Assembly (NCBI GenBank): GCA_964420925.1 | Contig: CAYQVB010000043.1 | Coordinates: 35,259 to 99,258 of the forward strand | Length of the DNA: 64,000 nucleotides | From: JAJEAD01 sp964420925 | GTDB lineage: Bacteria; Pseudomonadota; Gammaproteobacteria; HK1 | Direction: 5' to 3' | Part shown: piece after piece, positions 17,303 to 26,031 of the stretch | Numbering within the stretch: position 1 is the stretch's first letter | How the letters are laid out: the number at the start of each line of letters is the position of its first letter | The notes under the pieces: model-generated | What the model saw: only the letters and a program-made list of their open reading frames with translations | The model's database searches: none | Told to the model about the DNA's origin: nothing | Position numbers and translations under genes: made by a program

Positions 17303-17416
17303 ACGACGCCGAAAGCGAGGGAGCAAGCCCCCGGAGGTGCGCGCGACTCTCCGGGTGGCGACCGGCCTCGACGATGCACCGGCGCCGCGCGCGGCGCTCC
17401 CCGGTCGACCATCCCC

Positions 17417-17491
17417 TGGGGTGTAGCCAAGCGGTAAGGCACGGGACTTTGACTCCCGCATTCCCAGGTTCGAATCCTGGCACCCCAGCCA
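17417..17491 (+). tRNA. tRNA-Gln (anticodon TTG)
   Basis: A 75-base cloverleaf. The acceptor stem TGGGGTG pairs with CACCCCA, the anticodon loop is CTTTGAC with anticodon TTG, the T loop is GTTCGAATC, and the genomically encoded terminal GCCA supplies discriminator G and CCA. It lies between ispE and prs, the classical position of this tRNA in gammaproteobacteria. Confidence 0.96.
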
Positions 17492-17627
17492 ACACTCCCA
17501 AGGCACTTTCCACAACATATCGTCATTCGCGGATCCCGCTCACCAAGTGAACGATCGGCAATACAACACCCGTTACGTGCACGCGGAGCCCCACTCGGTG
17601 GAGCGCCGGTCGGGGAGCCTCGACCGC

Positions 17628-18566
17628 ATGATGGTGTTCTCGGGCAACGCCAACCGGCCGCTGGCCCAGGACATCGCGCGGCGCCTGAACATGTCACTGT
17701 CCCGCGCCGTCGTCGGGCGATTCAGCGACGGCGAGGTGATGGTCGAGATCATCGACTCCGTGCGCGGCCAGGACGTCTTCGTGGTGCAACCCACCTGCCG
17801 TCCGGTCAACGAGAGCCTGATGGAGCTGTTGGTGATGATCGATGCGGTGCGCCGATCCTCCGCAGCCCGGGTCACCGCGGTGATCCCCTACTTCGGCTAC
17901 GCGCGCCAGGATCGCCGCCCGCGGGCGGCGCGGGTGTCCATATCGGCCAAGGTGGTGGCGGACATGATCTCGGAGGCGGGTGCGGACCGGGTGCTCACCA
18001 TGGACCTGCACGCCGATCAGATCGTGGGGTTCTTCAACATTCCGGTCGACAACATCTACGCCTCGCCCGTGTTGCTGGGAGACGTGTACCGGCACTGGCG
18101 CGCCGACCACATCGTCGTCTCTCCCGACGTCGGGGGCGTGGTCCGGGCGCGCGCGCTCGCGAAGCGCCTGGACGATGCCGATCTCGCGATCATCGACAAG
18201 CGCCGCCCGCGCGAGAACGAGGCGGAGGTGATGAACATCATCGGCGACGTCGACGGCCGCATTTGCGTGATCGTGGACGACATCGCCGATACCGTCGGCA
18301 CCCTGTGCAACGCCGCGCTCGCGCTGAAGGCGCAGGGGGCGAAGGGTGTCGTCGCCTACTGCACGCACCCGGTGCTCTCCGGCCCCGCGGTCGAGCGCAT
18401 CGAGAACTCCAAGCTCGACGAGCTGGTGGTGAGCGACACCATCCCCCTCGACGGGCGCGCATCGCAATGCCCGCGCATTCGCCAGCTCAGCGTCGCCGAG
18501 CTGCTCGCGGAGAGCATGCGCCGCGTCAACGAGGAAGCGTCGATCGGCGAGTTGTTCATGGATTGA
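17628..18566 (+). CDS. prs: Ribose-phosphate pyrophosphokinase
   Basis: The 312-residue enzyme makes PRPP from ribose 5-phosphate and ATP for nucleotide, histidine and NAD synthesis. It carries the class I signatures GRFSDGEVMVEI, YFGYARQDRR (ATP site), DLHADQI, and the PRPP-binding loop VDDIADTVGT in place of the usual DDxIDTxGT. I chose the ATG at 17628, with GGGGAG about ten bases upstream and a match to E. coli length. A GTG at 17547 would add 27 unsupported residues. Confidence 0.94.
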   Translation: MMVFSGNANRPLAQDIARRLNMSLSRAVVGRFSDGEVMVEIIDSVRGQDVFVVQPTCRPVNESLMELLVMIDAVRRSSAARVTAVIPYFGYARQDRRPRAARVSISAKVVADMISEAGADRVLTMDLHADQIVGFFNIPVDNIYASPVLLGDVYRHWRADHIVVSPDVGGVVRARALAKRLDDADLAIIDKRRPRENEAEVMNIIGDVDGRICVIVDDIADTVGTLCNAALALKAQGAKGVVAYCTHPVLSGPAVERIENSKLDELVVSDTIPLDGRASQCPRIRQLSVAELLAESMRRVNEEASIGELFMD

Positions 18567-18584
18567 GAGAAACTGGAGCAAAGC

Positions 18585-19265
18585 ATGAATCAGTTCGAAG
18601 TCATCGCCGAGCCGCGCCACGCGCTCGGCAAGGGGGCGAGCCGGCGCCTGCGGCGCGCGGGTCGACTGCCGGGAGTGCTCTACGGCGCCGGCAAGGATCC
18701 CGTCTCGATCTCGCTCGAGTCGAGCCGGATCAACAAGCAAATGGAAAACGAGGCCTTCTTCTCGCACATCCTCGCCGTCAAGGTGGGGAACGAGGAAGCT
18801 CAGGCGGTGGTGAAGGAGCTGCAGCGCGACCCCGCCACGAGCCAGATCCTGCACGTGGACCTGCAGAGGGTGAGCAGCACCGAAGAGCTGCACATGCGGG
18901 TGCCGCTGCACTTCATGAACGAGGAAGACTCTCCCGGCCGCCGCCACGGAGGCGTGATCAGCCATCTGATGGTGGACGTGGAAATCGGCTGTCTGCCCCG
19001 GGACCTGCCCGAGTACATCGAAGTGGACATGTCCGGCCTGGACGTCGGCGACTCGCTGCATCTCTCCGAGCTCGTGATGCCGGAGCGGGTGCGCCTGATG
19101 GCCCTGGTGCACGATCCCGACAACGATCAGCCGCTGGTCACCGTCCAGCACCCGCAGAAGCTCGAAGCGGCGGATGCGGCCGAGGACGAGGAGATCGGCG
19201 AGGGCGAGGAGGCTGCCGCGCCTTCGGCAGACGCGCCTGCGGCAGAAGGCGGCGGCGGAGAGTAG
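18585..19265 (+). CDS. rplY: 50S ribosomal protein L25 / general stress protein Ctc
   Basis: A 226-residue long form of L25 (TL5/Ctc type). The N-terminal 5S-rRNA-binding beta-barrel covers about residues 1-95 (with GKGASRRLRRAGRLPGVLYG) and the second TL5 domain covers about residues 100-190. An acidic, alanine-rich, probably disordered tail follows. The ATG is preceded by CTGGAG. The position between prs and pth is standard. Confidence 0.95.
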   Translation: MNQFEVIAEPRHALGKGASRRLRRAGRLPGVLYGAGKDPVSISLESSRINKQMENEAFFSHILAVKVGNEEAQAVVKELQRDPATSQILHVDLQRVSSTEELHMRVPLHFMNEEDSPGRRHGGVISHLMVDVEIGCLPRDLPEYIEVDMSGLDVGDSLHLSELVMPERVRLMALVHDPDNDQPLVTVQHPQKLEAADAAEDEEIGEGEEAAAPSADAPAAEGGGGE

Positions 19266-19448
19266 CTCCGCCGACCTCCGGCTCCGCGCTCGGCATTGGA
19301 CCGACCTCCGTGCCGGAAGTGCGAGTTCCATGCTTTGCGTCGCTTCGCCGGGGCCTCGACTCCGGCGTCCTCCACTCGAATCGGTGAGGCCGTGGCCGGG
19401 CGGAGGCACCAGGTCCGCACGCCCTGTCGATGAGGTATAGAACGAACG

Positions 19449-20075
19449 GTGCCGGAGCATATCCCCTTCTCCCTCGTCGCCGGACTCGGCAATCCCGGAC
19501 CGCGTTACGCCGACACCCGGCACAACGCGGGATTCCGTCTCGTCGACCTGCTGGCGGAGCGCCACGGCGCGGCCTTCAGGTCCTCGACGCGCTTTTTCGG
19601 CGAGACCGCCGAGCTGCGCGTCGAGGGTCGCCCGGTGCGGCTGCTCAAGCCCCACACCTTCATGAACCACAGCGGCCGGGCGGTCGCCGCGATGTCGCAT
19701 TTCTTTCGCTGCCCGGCGGAGGGGATCCTGGTGGCGCACGACGAGATCGACCTTCCCCCCGGCACCCTGCGCCTGAAGCGCGGCGGGGGCACCGGCGGGC
19801 ACCGCGGCCTCGAGGACATCGTTCCCGCTCTCGGCTCCCGTGCCTTCTCCCGTATCCGGATCGGCGTGGGGCATCCCGGCTCGGCACCGGAAGTCATCGG
19901 CCATGTCCTGCGACGCGCTCCGGCGGGGGAGCAGGCGCTCATCGACGAGGCGATCGAGAGCGTGCTTCCCCACTTCGAGTCCATGCTCGACGGGAACCTC
20001 GAGCCCGCGATGAACGTGCTGCACACCCGTAGTAGAGTCGCGAGCGAGCAGAGCGAAGATCGGGAGGCCAGGTAA
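19449..20075 (+). CDS. pth: Peptidyl-tRNA hydrolase
   Basis: A 208-residue enzyme that recycles peptidyl-tRNA released prematurely from ribosomes. Family residues are present: GLGNPGPRYADTRHNAGF with the catalytic His, the HTFMNHSG segment, HDEIDLPPG with the catalytic Asp, and the GGGTGGHRGL loop. The start is a GTG at 19449. Its TAA shares a base with the ATG of the next gene (TAATG), indicating translational coupling to the RidA fusion, where relatives usually carry ychF. Confidence 0.95.
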   Translation: MPEHIPFSLVAGLGNPGPRYADTRHNAGFRLVDLLAERHGAAFRSSTRFFGETAELRVEGRPVRLLKPHTFMNHSGRAVAAMSHFFRCPAEGILVAHDEIDLPPGTLRLKRGGGTGGHRGLEDIVPALGSRAFSRIRIGVGHPGSAPEVIGHVLRRAPAGEQALIDEAIESVLPHFESMLDGNLEPAMNVLHTRSRVASEQSEDREAR

Positions 20076-21304
20076 TGGAGAAACGTCATGTGTGGCCCGA
20101 GGGTCACTGGAACTGGCCCATCGACGTGACCCACAAGCACGGGGTGCGGTGCGGGGAGATGATCTGGGTCGGCGGCCAGGTGGACCTGACCCCGGAGGGG
20201 GCCGTGTGCAATGCGGGCGATCTCGCCGCCCAGACCCGGAGCGTGATGGCCCATTTCGCCCGCGTGCTCGAAGAGCTCGACTGCGATCTCCGGGACCTCG
20301 TGATCCTGCATTGCTTCTATGTGAACGACGGCGGTGTGGACGAGGCGGAGTTTCTCGCTTCGGTCGCCGAGTGCCTGCCCTCCGGCGCCCGCCCGGCGGT
20401 GACCGCGGTGCCGGTTCCCTGGCTCGCCTACGAAGGGCTCCAGGTCGAGATCGAGGGCTACGCGATGCGCCGGGAGGGCGGGGAGCGGACTCCTCGCACG
20501 CATTCGGACTCTGGCTCGCCCCTGCCCCCGCCCTTCTGCCAGGGAGTGCGGAGCGGCAAGATGATCTTCGTGTCCGCGCAGTCTCCGCTGGACCCGGCCG
20601 GGGTGGTGCTGCATCCCGGGGACATCGTCGCCCAGACCCGGCAGGTGATGGCCCAGGTTCGCGACGTGCTGGCGGAGTTCGGAGCGGACTTCGACGACGT
20701 GGTGAAGCTCAATCGCTGGTACGCGGGCGATGTGGGCATCGCGTCCTTCGAGCCGGCCGCGCTCGCCTGCGCCGCCCACTTCCGCGAGCCGGGACCCGCC
20801 GCCACCGGCATCCCCGTCCCCCGGCACGCGAACGACGAGGTCAAGATCAAGATCGCGGTGGTGGCGATGCGGGGCGAGGACGGCCGGCGCCTGCCCCGCC
20901 GGCACGTGTGGCCGGATTCGCTCTGGGACTGGCACGTGCACCTGCCCTACAAGCACGGACTGCAGTGCGAAGAAATGATCTTCACCGGGGGACAGGTGTC
21001 GCTCGACAAGCAGGGCCGGGCGGTGCACCCGAACGATCTCTCCGCGCAGACCCACCAGGCGATGGTCCACATCGGCACCATCCTGAACGAGCTCGGGGCG
21101 GACTACGCAGACGTGTGCAAGATGATCGCGATCTACGCAGGCAACTGCGGCGCGGAGGCGCTGCACGCGAACCTGCCGATCCGCTCTTCCTACTTCGCCG
21201 ACCCCGGGCCCGCCACCACCGGCATTCCCATGCCGGTGCTCGCCTACGACGCGATGATGGTGGAGATCGACGCGTTCGCGATGAAGCGCGGGAACGCGAG
21301 GTGA
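20075..21304 (+). CDS. Fusion of three RidA/YjgF-like domains
   Basis: The 409 residues contain three consecutive RidA-fold units, about 1-133, 150-268 and 275-405. Units one and three are most alike and both begin RHVWP followed by a Trp-rich segment and KHG. RidA enzymes hydrolyse reactive 2-aminoacrylate-type imines. The substrate-carboxylate arginine of RidA is kept only in unit one (GARPAV, R106). Units two and three have GPAATG and GPATTG there. The conserved glutamate (VEIEG) is kept in unit one and partly in unit three but lost in unit two (KIKIA). So one active site with two structural or binding units is likely. RidA normally acts as a homotrimer, so this may be a trimer made in one chain. 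Confidence 0.85.
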   Translation: MEKRHVWPEGHWNWPIDVTHKHGVRCGEMIWVGGQVDLTPEGAVCNAGDLAAQTRSVMAHFARVLEELDCDLRDLVILHCFYVNDGGVDEAEFLASVAECLPSGARPAVTAVPVPWLAYEGLQVEIEGYAMRREGGERTPRTHSDSGSPLPPPFCQGVRSGKMIFVSAQSPLDPAGVVLHPGDIVAQTRQVMAQVRDVLAEFGADFDDVVKLNRWYAGDVGIASFEPAALACAAHFREPGPAATGIPVPRHANDEVKIKIAVVAMRGEDGRRLPRRHVWPDSLWDWHVHLPYKHGLQCEEMIFTGGQVSLDKQGRAVHPNDLSAQTHQAMVHIGTILNELGADYADVCKMIAIYAGNCGAEALHANLPIRSSYFADPGPATTGIPMPVLAYDAMMVEIDAFAMKRGNAR

Positions 21305-21385
21305 GCTGGCCACGCTCAGTGGACCTGTCCCCGCTGTCGTGCAAGGAACGTCGAGGCAGTACGCGCGTTCGAGTCGTCTGTTCCA

Positions 21386-21414
21386 GTGATTCCCGCGCAA
21401 GCGGGAATCCACGA
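21386..21414. repeat. Dispersed palindromic repeat, ATTCCC-N8-GGGAAT type
   Basis: The sequence ATTCCCGCGCAAGCGGGAAT, followed by CCACGA, is a perfect inverted repeat with the same form as the neisserial dRS3 element (ATTCCC-N8-GGGAAT). Related right halves, GCGGGAATCCA, recur at about 38568, 55559 and 58649, always between genes. Confidence 0.6.
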
Positions 21415-21491
21415 GAAACAACGAGTGAGGGGATCTTCCCTGAAGGCGGGGAAGACGCCGCCTCCGCGTTCGGAGCCGCAGGTCGAACGAC

Positions 21492-22694
21492 GTGAACCTG
21501 GACTATGGTCCCGAGCTCAGCGCGTTCCGCGACGAGGTGCGGCGCTTCGTCGAGGAAGAGGTCCCCGAGCCCTTGCGGGTGAAAACGCGCGCGGAGCACT
21601 TTTCCCTCGGCCAGGAGGATCAGCGCCGATTCCATCGCGCGCTCTACGAACGAGGCGGGTGGAGCTGTCCAAGCTGGCCCCGGGAGTGGGGTGGCCCCGG
21701 CTGGAGCTATCCGCAGCAGTACGTGTTCGAACGCGAGCTCGCGCTCGGAGGCGCGCCGCGCGTCAACCAGTACGGCTCGATGATGATCGGACCCGCGATC
21801 ATGGAATTCGGCACGCGGGAACAGCAGGAGCGCTTCCTGCCGGCGATCCTCCGGGCCGACGTGCTCTGGTGCCAGGGCTTCTCCGAACCGAACGCCGGCT
21901 CGGATCTGGCTTCTCTGCGCTGCCGGGCAGTGCGCGATGGCGACGAGTACATCATCAACGGCGCCAAGGTCTGGACCAGCGATGCCCACTTCTCGGACTG
22001 GATTTTCGGTCTCTTCCGCACCGACAGCTCGGGCAAGTGCCAGCACGGCATCACGCTGCTGCTGGTCGACCTTTCGAATCCCGGTATCGAAGTGCGTCCC
22101 ATCGTCAAGTTCGAGGGCGTGCAAGAGGTGAATCAGGTCACCTTCGATGACGTGCGGGTGCCGGCGAGCCAGCGCATCGGCGAGGAGCACCAGGGCTGGA
22201 CTGCGGCCAAGTACATCCTCGGCAACGAACGTTTCGGCACCGCGGAGGTCTCACGTACCTGGGCGAGCTTCGATCGCCTGAAGAGGCTCGCGGCGCGCGT
22301 TTCGGAGGGTGGCCGCCGCCTCGAAACGGAGCGCGATTTCGCAGCCAAGATGGCCGAAACGGAGATCGCGCTACGCGCCCTGGAGCTCACTGAAATGCGA
22401 TTCCTCTTCGGCCCCGGAGGCCCGGAAGCAATGGGAGCGGAAGCGTCGATGCTGAAGATAAGGGGCACTGAGCTCCAGCAGCGCGTATCCGAGCTCACGG
22501 TGGAGGCGCTCGACCACTACGCCCACCCGCAGGTCCACGAGCAGGCGGAGCCGGGCTTCAACGGCGCCCTCGTCGGCCCCTGGGAAACGGGCTATGCGTC
22601 GCGCAGCTACTTCAGCCTGCGGGCCGCCTCGATCTACTCCGGCTCCAACGAGATCCAGCGCAACATTATCGCGAAGGTCGTGCTCGGACTGTAG
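21492..22694 (+). CDS. Acyl-CoA dehydrogenase
   Basis: A 400-residue flavoprotein with the acyl-CoA dehydrogenase N-terminal helical, middle beta and C-terminal helical domains. GFSEPNAGSDLASL and the INGAKVWTSDAHFSDW segment contact FAD, and the C-terminal YSGSNEIQRNIIAKVVLGL block is characteristic. It oxidises an acyl-CoA to the 2-enoyl-CoA and passes electrons to ETF. The chain length is not readable from sequence. The start is a GTG at 21492. No other fatty-acid gene is adjacent. Confidence 0.9.
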   Translation: MNLDYGPELSAFRDEVRRFVEEEVPEPLRVKTRAEHFSLGQEDQRRFHRALYERGGWSCPSWPREWGGPGWSYPQQYVFERELALGGAPRVNQYGSMMIGPAIMEFGTREQQERFLPAILRADVLWCQGFSEPNAGSDLASLRCRAVRDGDEYIINGAKVWTSDAHFSDWIFGLFRTDSSGKCQHGITLLLVDLSNPGIEVRPIVKFEGVQEVNQVTFDDVRVPASQRIGEEHQGWTAAKYILGNERFGTAEVSRTWASFDRLKRLAARVSEGGRRLETERDFAAKMAETEIALRALELTEMRFLFGPGGPEAMGAEASMLKIRGTELQQRVSELTVEALDHYAHPQVHEQAEPGFNGALVGPWETGYASRSYFSLRAASIYSGSNEIQRNIIAKVVLGL

Positions 22695-22978
22695 GATAGC
22701 CGGGCGCGACCTGAGCCAAGGATGAGACGGAATGCGCAGTCAGCGCCTGTTCGATAGTCTCTCCACTGAGCGCTCGAACTCGAATCGCTCCAGCAGCGAC
22801 GTCTTCTTCTTCGCAAGATGTATCCCGTACTCGGGTTCCCTGGCACTGGGAAATAGTGGGGGATTGTATCGATGACTTGACGCCGCCCCGCTGAGTCAGC
22901 GCCGGGGTTCCGCATGGCCAAGAGTGGGGTGTTGCGCGAAGGTCAACACCTTGCATCGCGACATTGACATGCAGAATC

Positions 22979-24010
22979 TCAGCCGGGTTTGCGGGCGATG
23001 AAACAATAGAGCGGCGTGAATATGCCCGTCTTGCCGCCCGTGACGTAGGCGTTGGCCGTTCTGTCCATCAATTGAACGAGGTCCGCGGCACCGTCGGGAA
23101 AGAGCCGGAACGCCTCCGCCAATCGCAGACCCCCGAATATCGCCTTGCGGCCCAAGGGCGTCCTGCGAAACAAGTTGCGCAACGTGCCGCTCAGACCTTC
23201 CATGGGTCGATACCAGGGTATGCCCCGGCCTTCCCTGTCGTCCCTGTCCGCCGCCTCAATGACGTCGAATCCCGCAGACTCAAGCGCACGATTCACCTCC
23301 GAGAACGTGGCGATATCTTTCAGGGCAATTCCCAGCTCGAGTTCGTGCTTGACGGTGCGGTGAAGGTTGTCGTCGGGGTCAAACTTCTCTGTCATGCACA
23401 TCTCCTGACCCCAAAGGCGCGCGCCCGGTTTCAGCACACGATAGATCTCCGCAAACGCGCGCTCCTTGTCCGGCGCGTGGCACGTCGACTCGATCGCATA
23501 ACCCGCATCGAACGAGTCGGCTTCGATCGCGCTCATGTCCATGAAGTCGCACTTGATGTACTCGGCCAAATCGTCGAGCCCCGCCTCGATGTTCCTCCGC
23601 CTGGCCTCCTCCAGCTGCCGTTCGTTATTGTTGATGCAGACAACCCTGGCGCCGCTTTCGCGGGCGACCCGCCGCATGGGGCCTCCCACTCCGCAGCCGA
23701 CATCGACGACCACCATGCCCTCTCGCAAACCCAGCTTATCGATCATCAGGCGCTGATGGCGAGCGAGCGATGTCTCCAGCGATTCATCGCCCGTCAATGG
23801 CGCAAAGTGCAGGGACTCGCTCCACCCGAATTGCATGATGTCGTTGCACAATGAGTAGTAATCGTTCACCGTCTCGGTGAAGTCATAATTGCTGCCATCG
23901 GCTTCGGCCTGCCTCATTCTGTTAGGCCAATCGTGAAAGCGTGCGACGCGACTGCGGACGTCCCGGCCCTGGCGAACGATCTGCAGGAGTCTGAACGGAC
24001 TTATCGACAT
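22979..24010 (-). CDS. Sterol C-24 methyltransferase homologue (SMT/Erg6-like)
   Basis: This 343-residue SAM-dependent methyltransferase keeps the whole signature set of eukaryotic sterol 24-C-methyltransferases. It has FGWSESLHFAP at 61-71 (sterol region I), SAM motif VVDVGCGVGGP at 101-111, YAIESTCHAPDKE at 171-183, GIPWYRPMEG at 263-272 and the C-terminal GGKTGIFTPLYCFIARKP at 325-342 (SMT C-terminal domain). SMTs transfer methyl to the C-24 double bond of sterol side chains. No other sterol gene is in the window. The gene and its flanks look less GC-rich than the neighbours and it is an isolated unit, suggesting acquisition by transfer. The substrate could be a host sterol or another isoprenoid; that part is inference. 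Confidence 0.85.
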   Translation of the reverse strand: MSISPFRLLQIVRQGRDVRSRVARFHDWPNRMRQAEADGSNYDFTETVNDYYSLCNDIMQFGWSESLHFAPLTGDESLETSLARHQRLMIDKLGLREGMVVVDVGCGVGGPMRRVARESGARVVCINNNERQLEEARRRNIEAGLDDLAEYIKCDFMDMSAIEADSFDAGYAIESTCHAPDKERAFAEIYRVLKPGARLWGQEMCMTEKFDPDDNLHRTVKHELELGIALKDIATFSEVNRALESAGFDVIEAADRDDREGRGIPWYRPMEGLSGTLRNLFRRTPLGRKAIFGGLRLAEAFRLFPDGAADLVQLMDRTANAYVTGGKTGIFTPLYCFIARKPG

Positions 24011-24287
24011 GTGCCGTTTGTTGAACCTGTCGCGGTTTTCCGGTCTTGTTGGTCGGTAGCAACGGCGTGGGACGTGTTTGCCGCCGCTACAGTGGTTTGT
24101 TTCCTTGTCACATGGGGGAATTCACGCGAGGGTGGCGCCCTTCGCTGCTGGCGCCGGGCCGTGCACACGTCACAGGAATCGTGAGGTCCCGCCCATTCAC
24201 CCGGCTCGGGGAGCGACAATCGCGCTTGGCCCTTGTTTCACCGTCATTTTCTGCCCCTCTTGCCTAGTCATCGATGTAACTCCCTTC

Positions 24288-25694
24288 TCAATGGCGCCGG
24301 TCTGCGCGCTGGGCCGCCCGCAAGTGCCGTACGAAGCTCTCTCTCCACGAAGTGACGTCGTGCTCGCGCACTCCGGCGATGAGCGAGCGCCACCGCTCCT
24401 TGCGTTCCGGGAGCGACATGCCGAGCGCGCTGTGCAGGGCATCCGCGACTCCCTGGATGTCGTAGGGATTCACGATCAGCGCACCGTCCGCGCCCTGCCT
24501 CGCCGCGCCCGCGAAGCGGGACAGCACCAGCACGCCAGGATCGCGCGCCGACTGCGCCGCCACGTATTCCTTGGCGACGAGGTTCATGCCGTCGCGCAGA
24601 GGAGTGACGAGCCCCACTCGCGCGAGACGATAGATGCCGGCCAGCGCCCGTCGCGAGAAGTTGCGGTTGATATAGCGCAGCGGCGTCCAGTCGAACTCGG
24701 AGTACTCGGCGTTGATGGAGCCCGAGAGACCCTCCAGCTCGTGACGAATGTCGACGTATTCCGGCACGTCCGCCCGCGACGGTGGAGCGAGCTGCACGAA
24801 GCTCACCCGGCCCCGGTTTTCGGGGAAGGTCTGGAGAAAGCGGGCGAAGGCCCGGAATCGCTCGGGCAAACCCTTCGTGTAGTCGAGGCGGTCGACGCCG
24901 ACGACACCGAGGCGGTTCAGCAATACCCTTGCCATGCGGCTCGAGTGAGCCTTTGCCTCTTTCGAGACCGCGAAGCGCGCAACCTCTTCCGAGTCGATGC
25001 CGATAGGAAAGATTGCGGTCTCCACCTGCCGCCCGTAGGCATGCGCGCGGCCCTGCGAATCGACGTGCCCCCTTGCCTCGTGGCTGACGTACTCGTGGAA
25101 GCGGCGCCGATCCGACTCGGTCTGGAAGCCGAGCACGTCGTAGGCGAACAGGGCTCGGATGAGCACGTCGTGCACCGGTAGCGCGGTCAGCACTTCCGGC
25201 GAGGGGAAGGGGATGTGCAGGAAGAAGCCCATCGTCTGCCGCGCCCCCATGCGCCGCAGCTCCTCGCCGAACGCGATCAGGTGATAGTCGTGCACCCAGA
25301 CCAGGTCGCTCGCCTTGAGCAGGGGCTTCAGCGCGTGCGCAAAGCGCTGGTTGACCCGGATGTAGCCCTGGTAGTCGTCGCGGTCGAAGCGGGTGAGGTC
25401 GGTGCGGTAGTGGAAGAGCGGCCACAGGGTGCGGTTTGCGAAGCCGTTGTAGTACTCCTCATAGTCTTCGTTCGACAGGTCCGCGGTCATCGCGGCGAGT
25501 CGGCCGCGATCGATCTGCCGGGTGGAGACGCGGGTGCTGTCGGAGACCTTGCCGCTCCAGCCGAACCACAGCCCGCCGGACTCCTTGAGGGCGTCGAGCA
25601 GCGCCACCGCGAGTCCGCCGGCCCGCACCGCCTTCTCGGTGATGGCGACCCGGTTGCTCACCACGACCAGCCGGCTGAGGTGCTCCGCGCTCAT
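24288..25694 (-). CDS. otsA: Trehalose-6-phosphate synthase
   Basis: A 468-residue GT20 glycosyltransferase that joins UDP-glucose and glucose 6-phosphate. Key parts are the VRAGGLAVAL loop near residue 23, the WVHDYHL segment near 130, VDRLDYTKGLPER near 265 and LRDGMNLVAKEY near 360, all glucose-6-phosphate or nucleotide-binding blocks of OtsA. Trehalose serves as an osmoprotectant. It is divergent from the GH15 gene, 337 bases away, so both may share a regulatory region. otsB is separated from it by about 6.6 kb of other genes. Confidence 0.93.
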   Translation of the reverse strand: MSAEHLSRLVVVSNRVAITEKAVRAGGLAVALLDALKESGGLWFGWSGKVSDSTRVSTRQIDRGRLAAMTADLSNEDYEEYYNGFANRTLWPLFHYRTDLTRFDRDDYQGYIRVNQRFAHALKPLLKASDLVWVHDYHLIAFGEELRRMGARQTMGFFLHIPFPSPEVLTALPVHDVLIRALFAYDVLGFQTESDRRRFHEYVSHEARGHVDSQGRAHAYGRQVETAIFPIGIDSEEVARFAVSKEAKAHSSRMARVLLNRLGVVGVDRLDYTKGLPERFRAFARFLQTFPENRGRVSFVQLAPPSRADVPEYVDIRHELEGLSGSINAEYSEFDWTPLRYINRNFSRRALAGIYRLARVGLVTPLRDGMNLVAKEYVAAQSARDPGVLVLSRFAGAARQGADGALIVNPYDIQGVADALHSALGMSLPERKERWRSLIAGVREHDVTSWRESFVRHLRAAQRADRRH

Positions 25695-26031
25695 GTCCGG
25701 GTCGGGCCTTCGCTTGCCGGGGCTCGCCGAGGCGCATGGCCGCTCCCACGAGCCCTACCAGAGAGCAGGTCTGAAGATGGATGGCCAGCACTGGCCCGTC
25801 TCGGAATCGGTACCCTGCGGCAACAACCCCGGTCGCTTGCGGGAATCGAGCATTGCCTCGATGCCATCTCGTGCTTCGTGTCCTCGGCCGGTTCGCGCTA
25901 GTTCTTCGATTTACCAGATGGGAATCATGTTGGAAAGGGCGGTGCCGATTGACCGCGGGGCCATCTGCGGGAGAATGGCGGCACGGCGCACGCAAGGGCG
26001 GAGCGGCTACCGTCCGGCGCAAAGGGAACCC

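Noticed and set aside
17694..20024. 776-codon open frame on the minus strand
   Set aside because: It lies antisense to prs, rplY and pth, all of which are certain. Long antisense frames are expected in GC-rich DNA with this codon bias.
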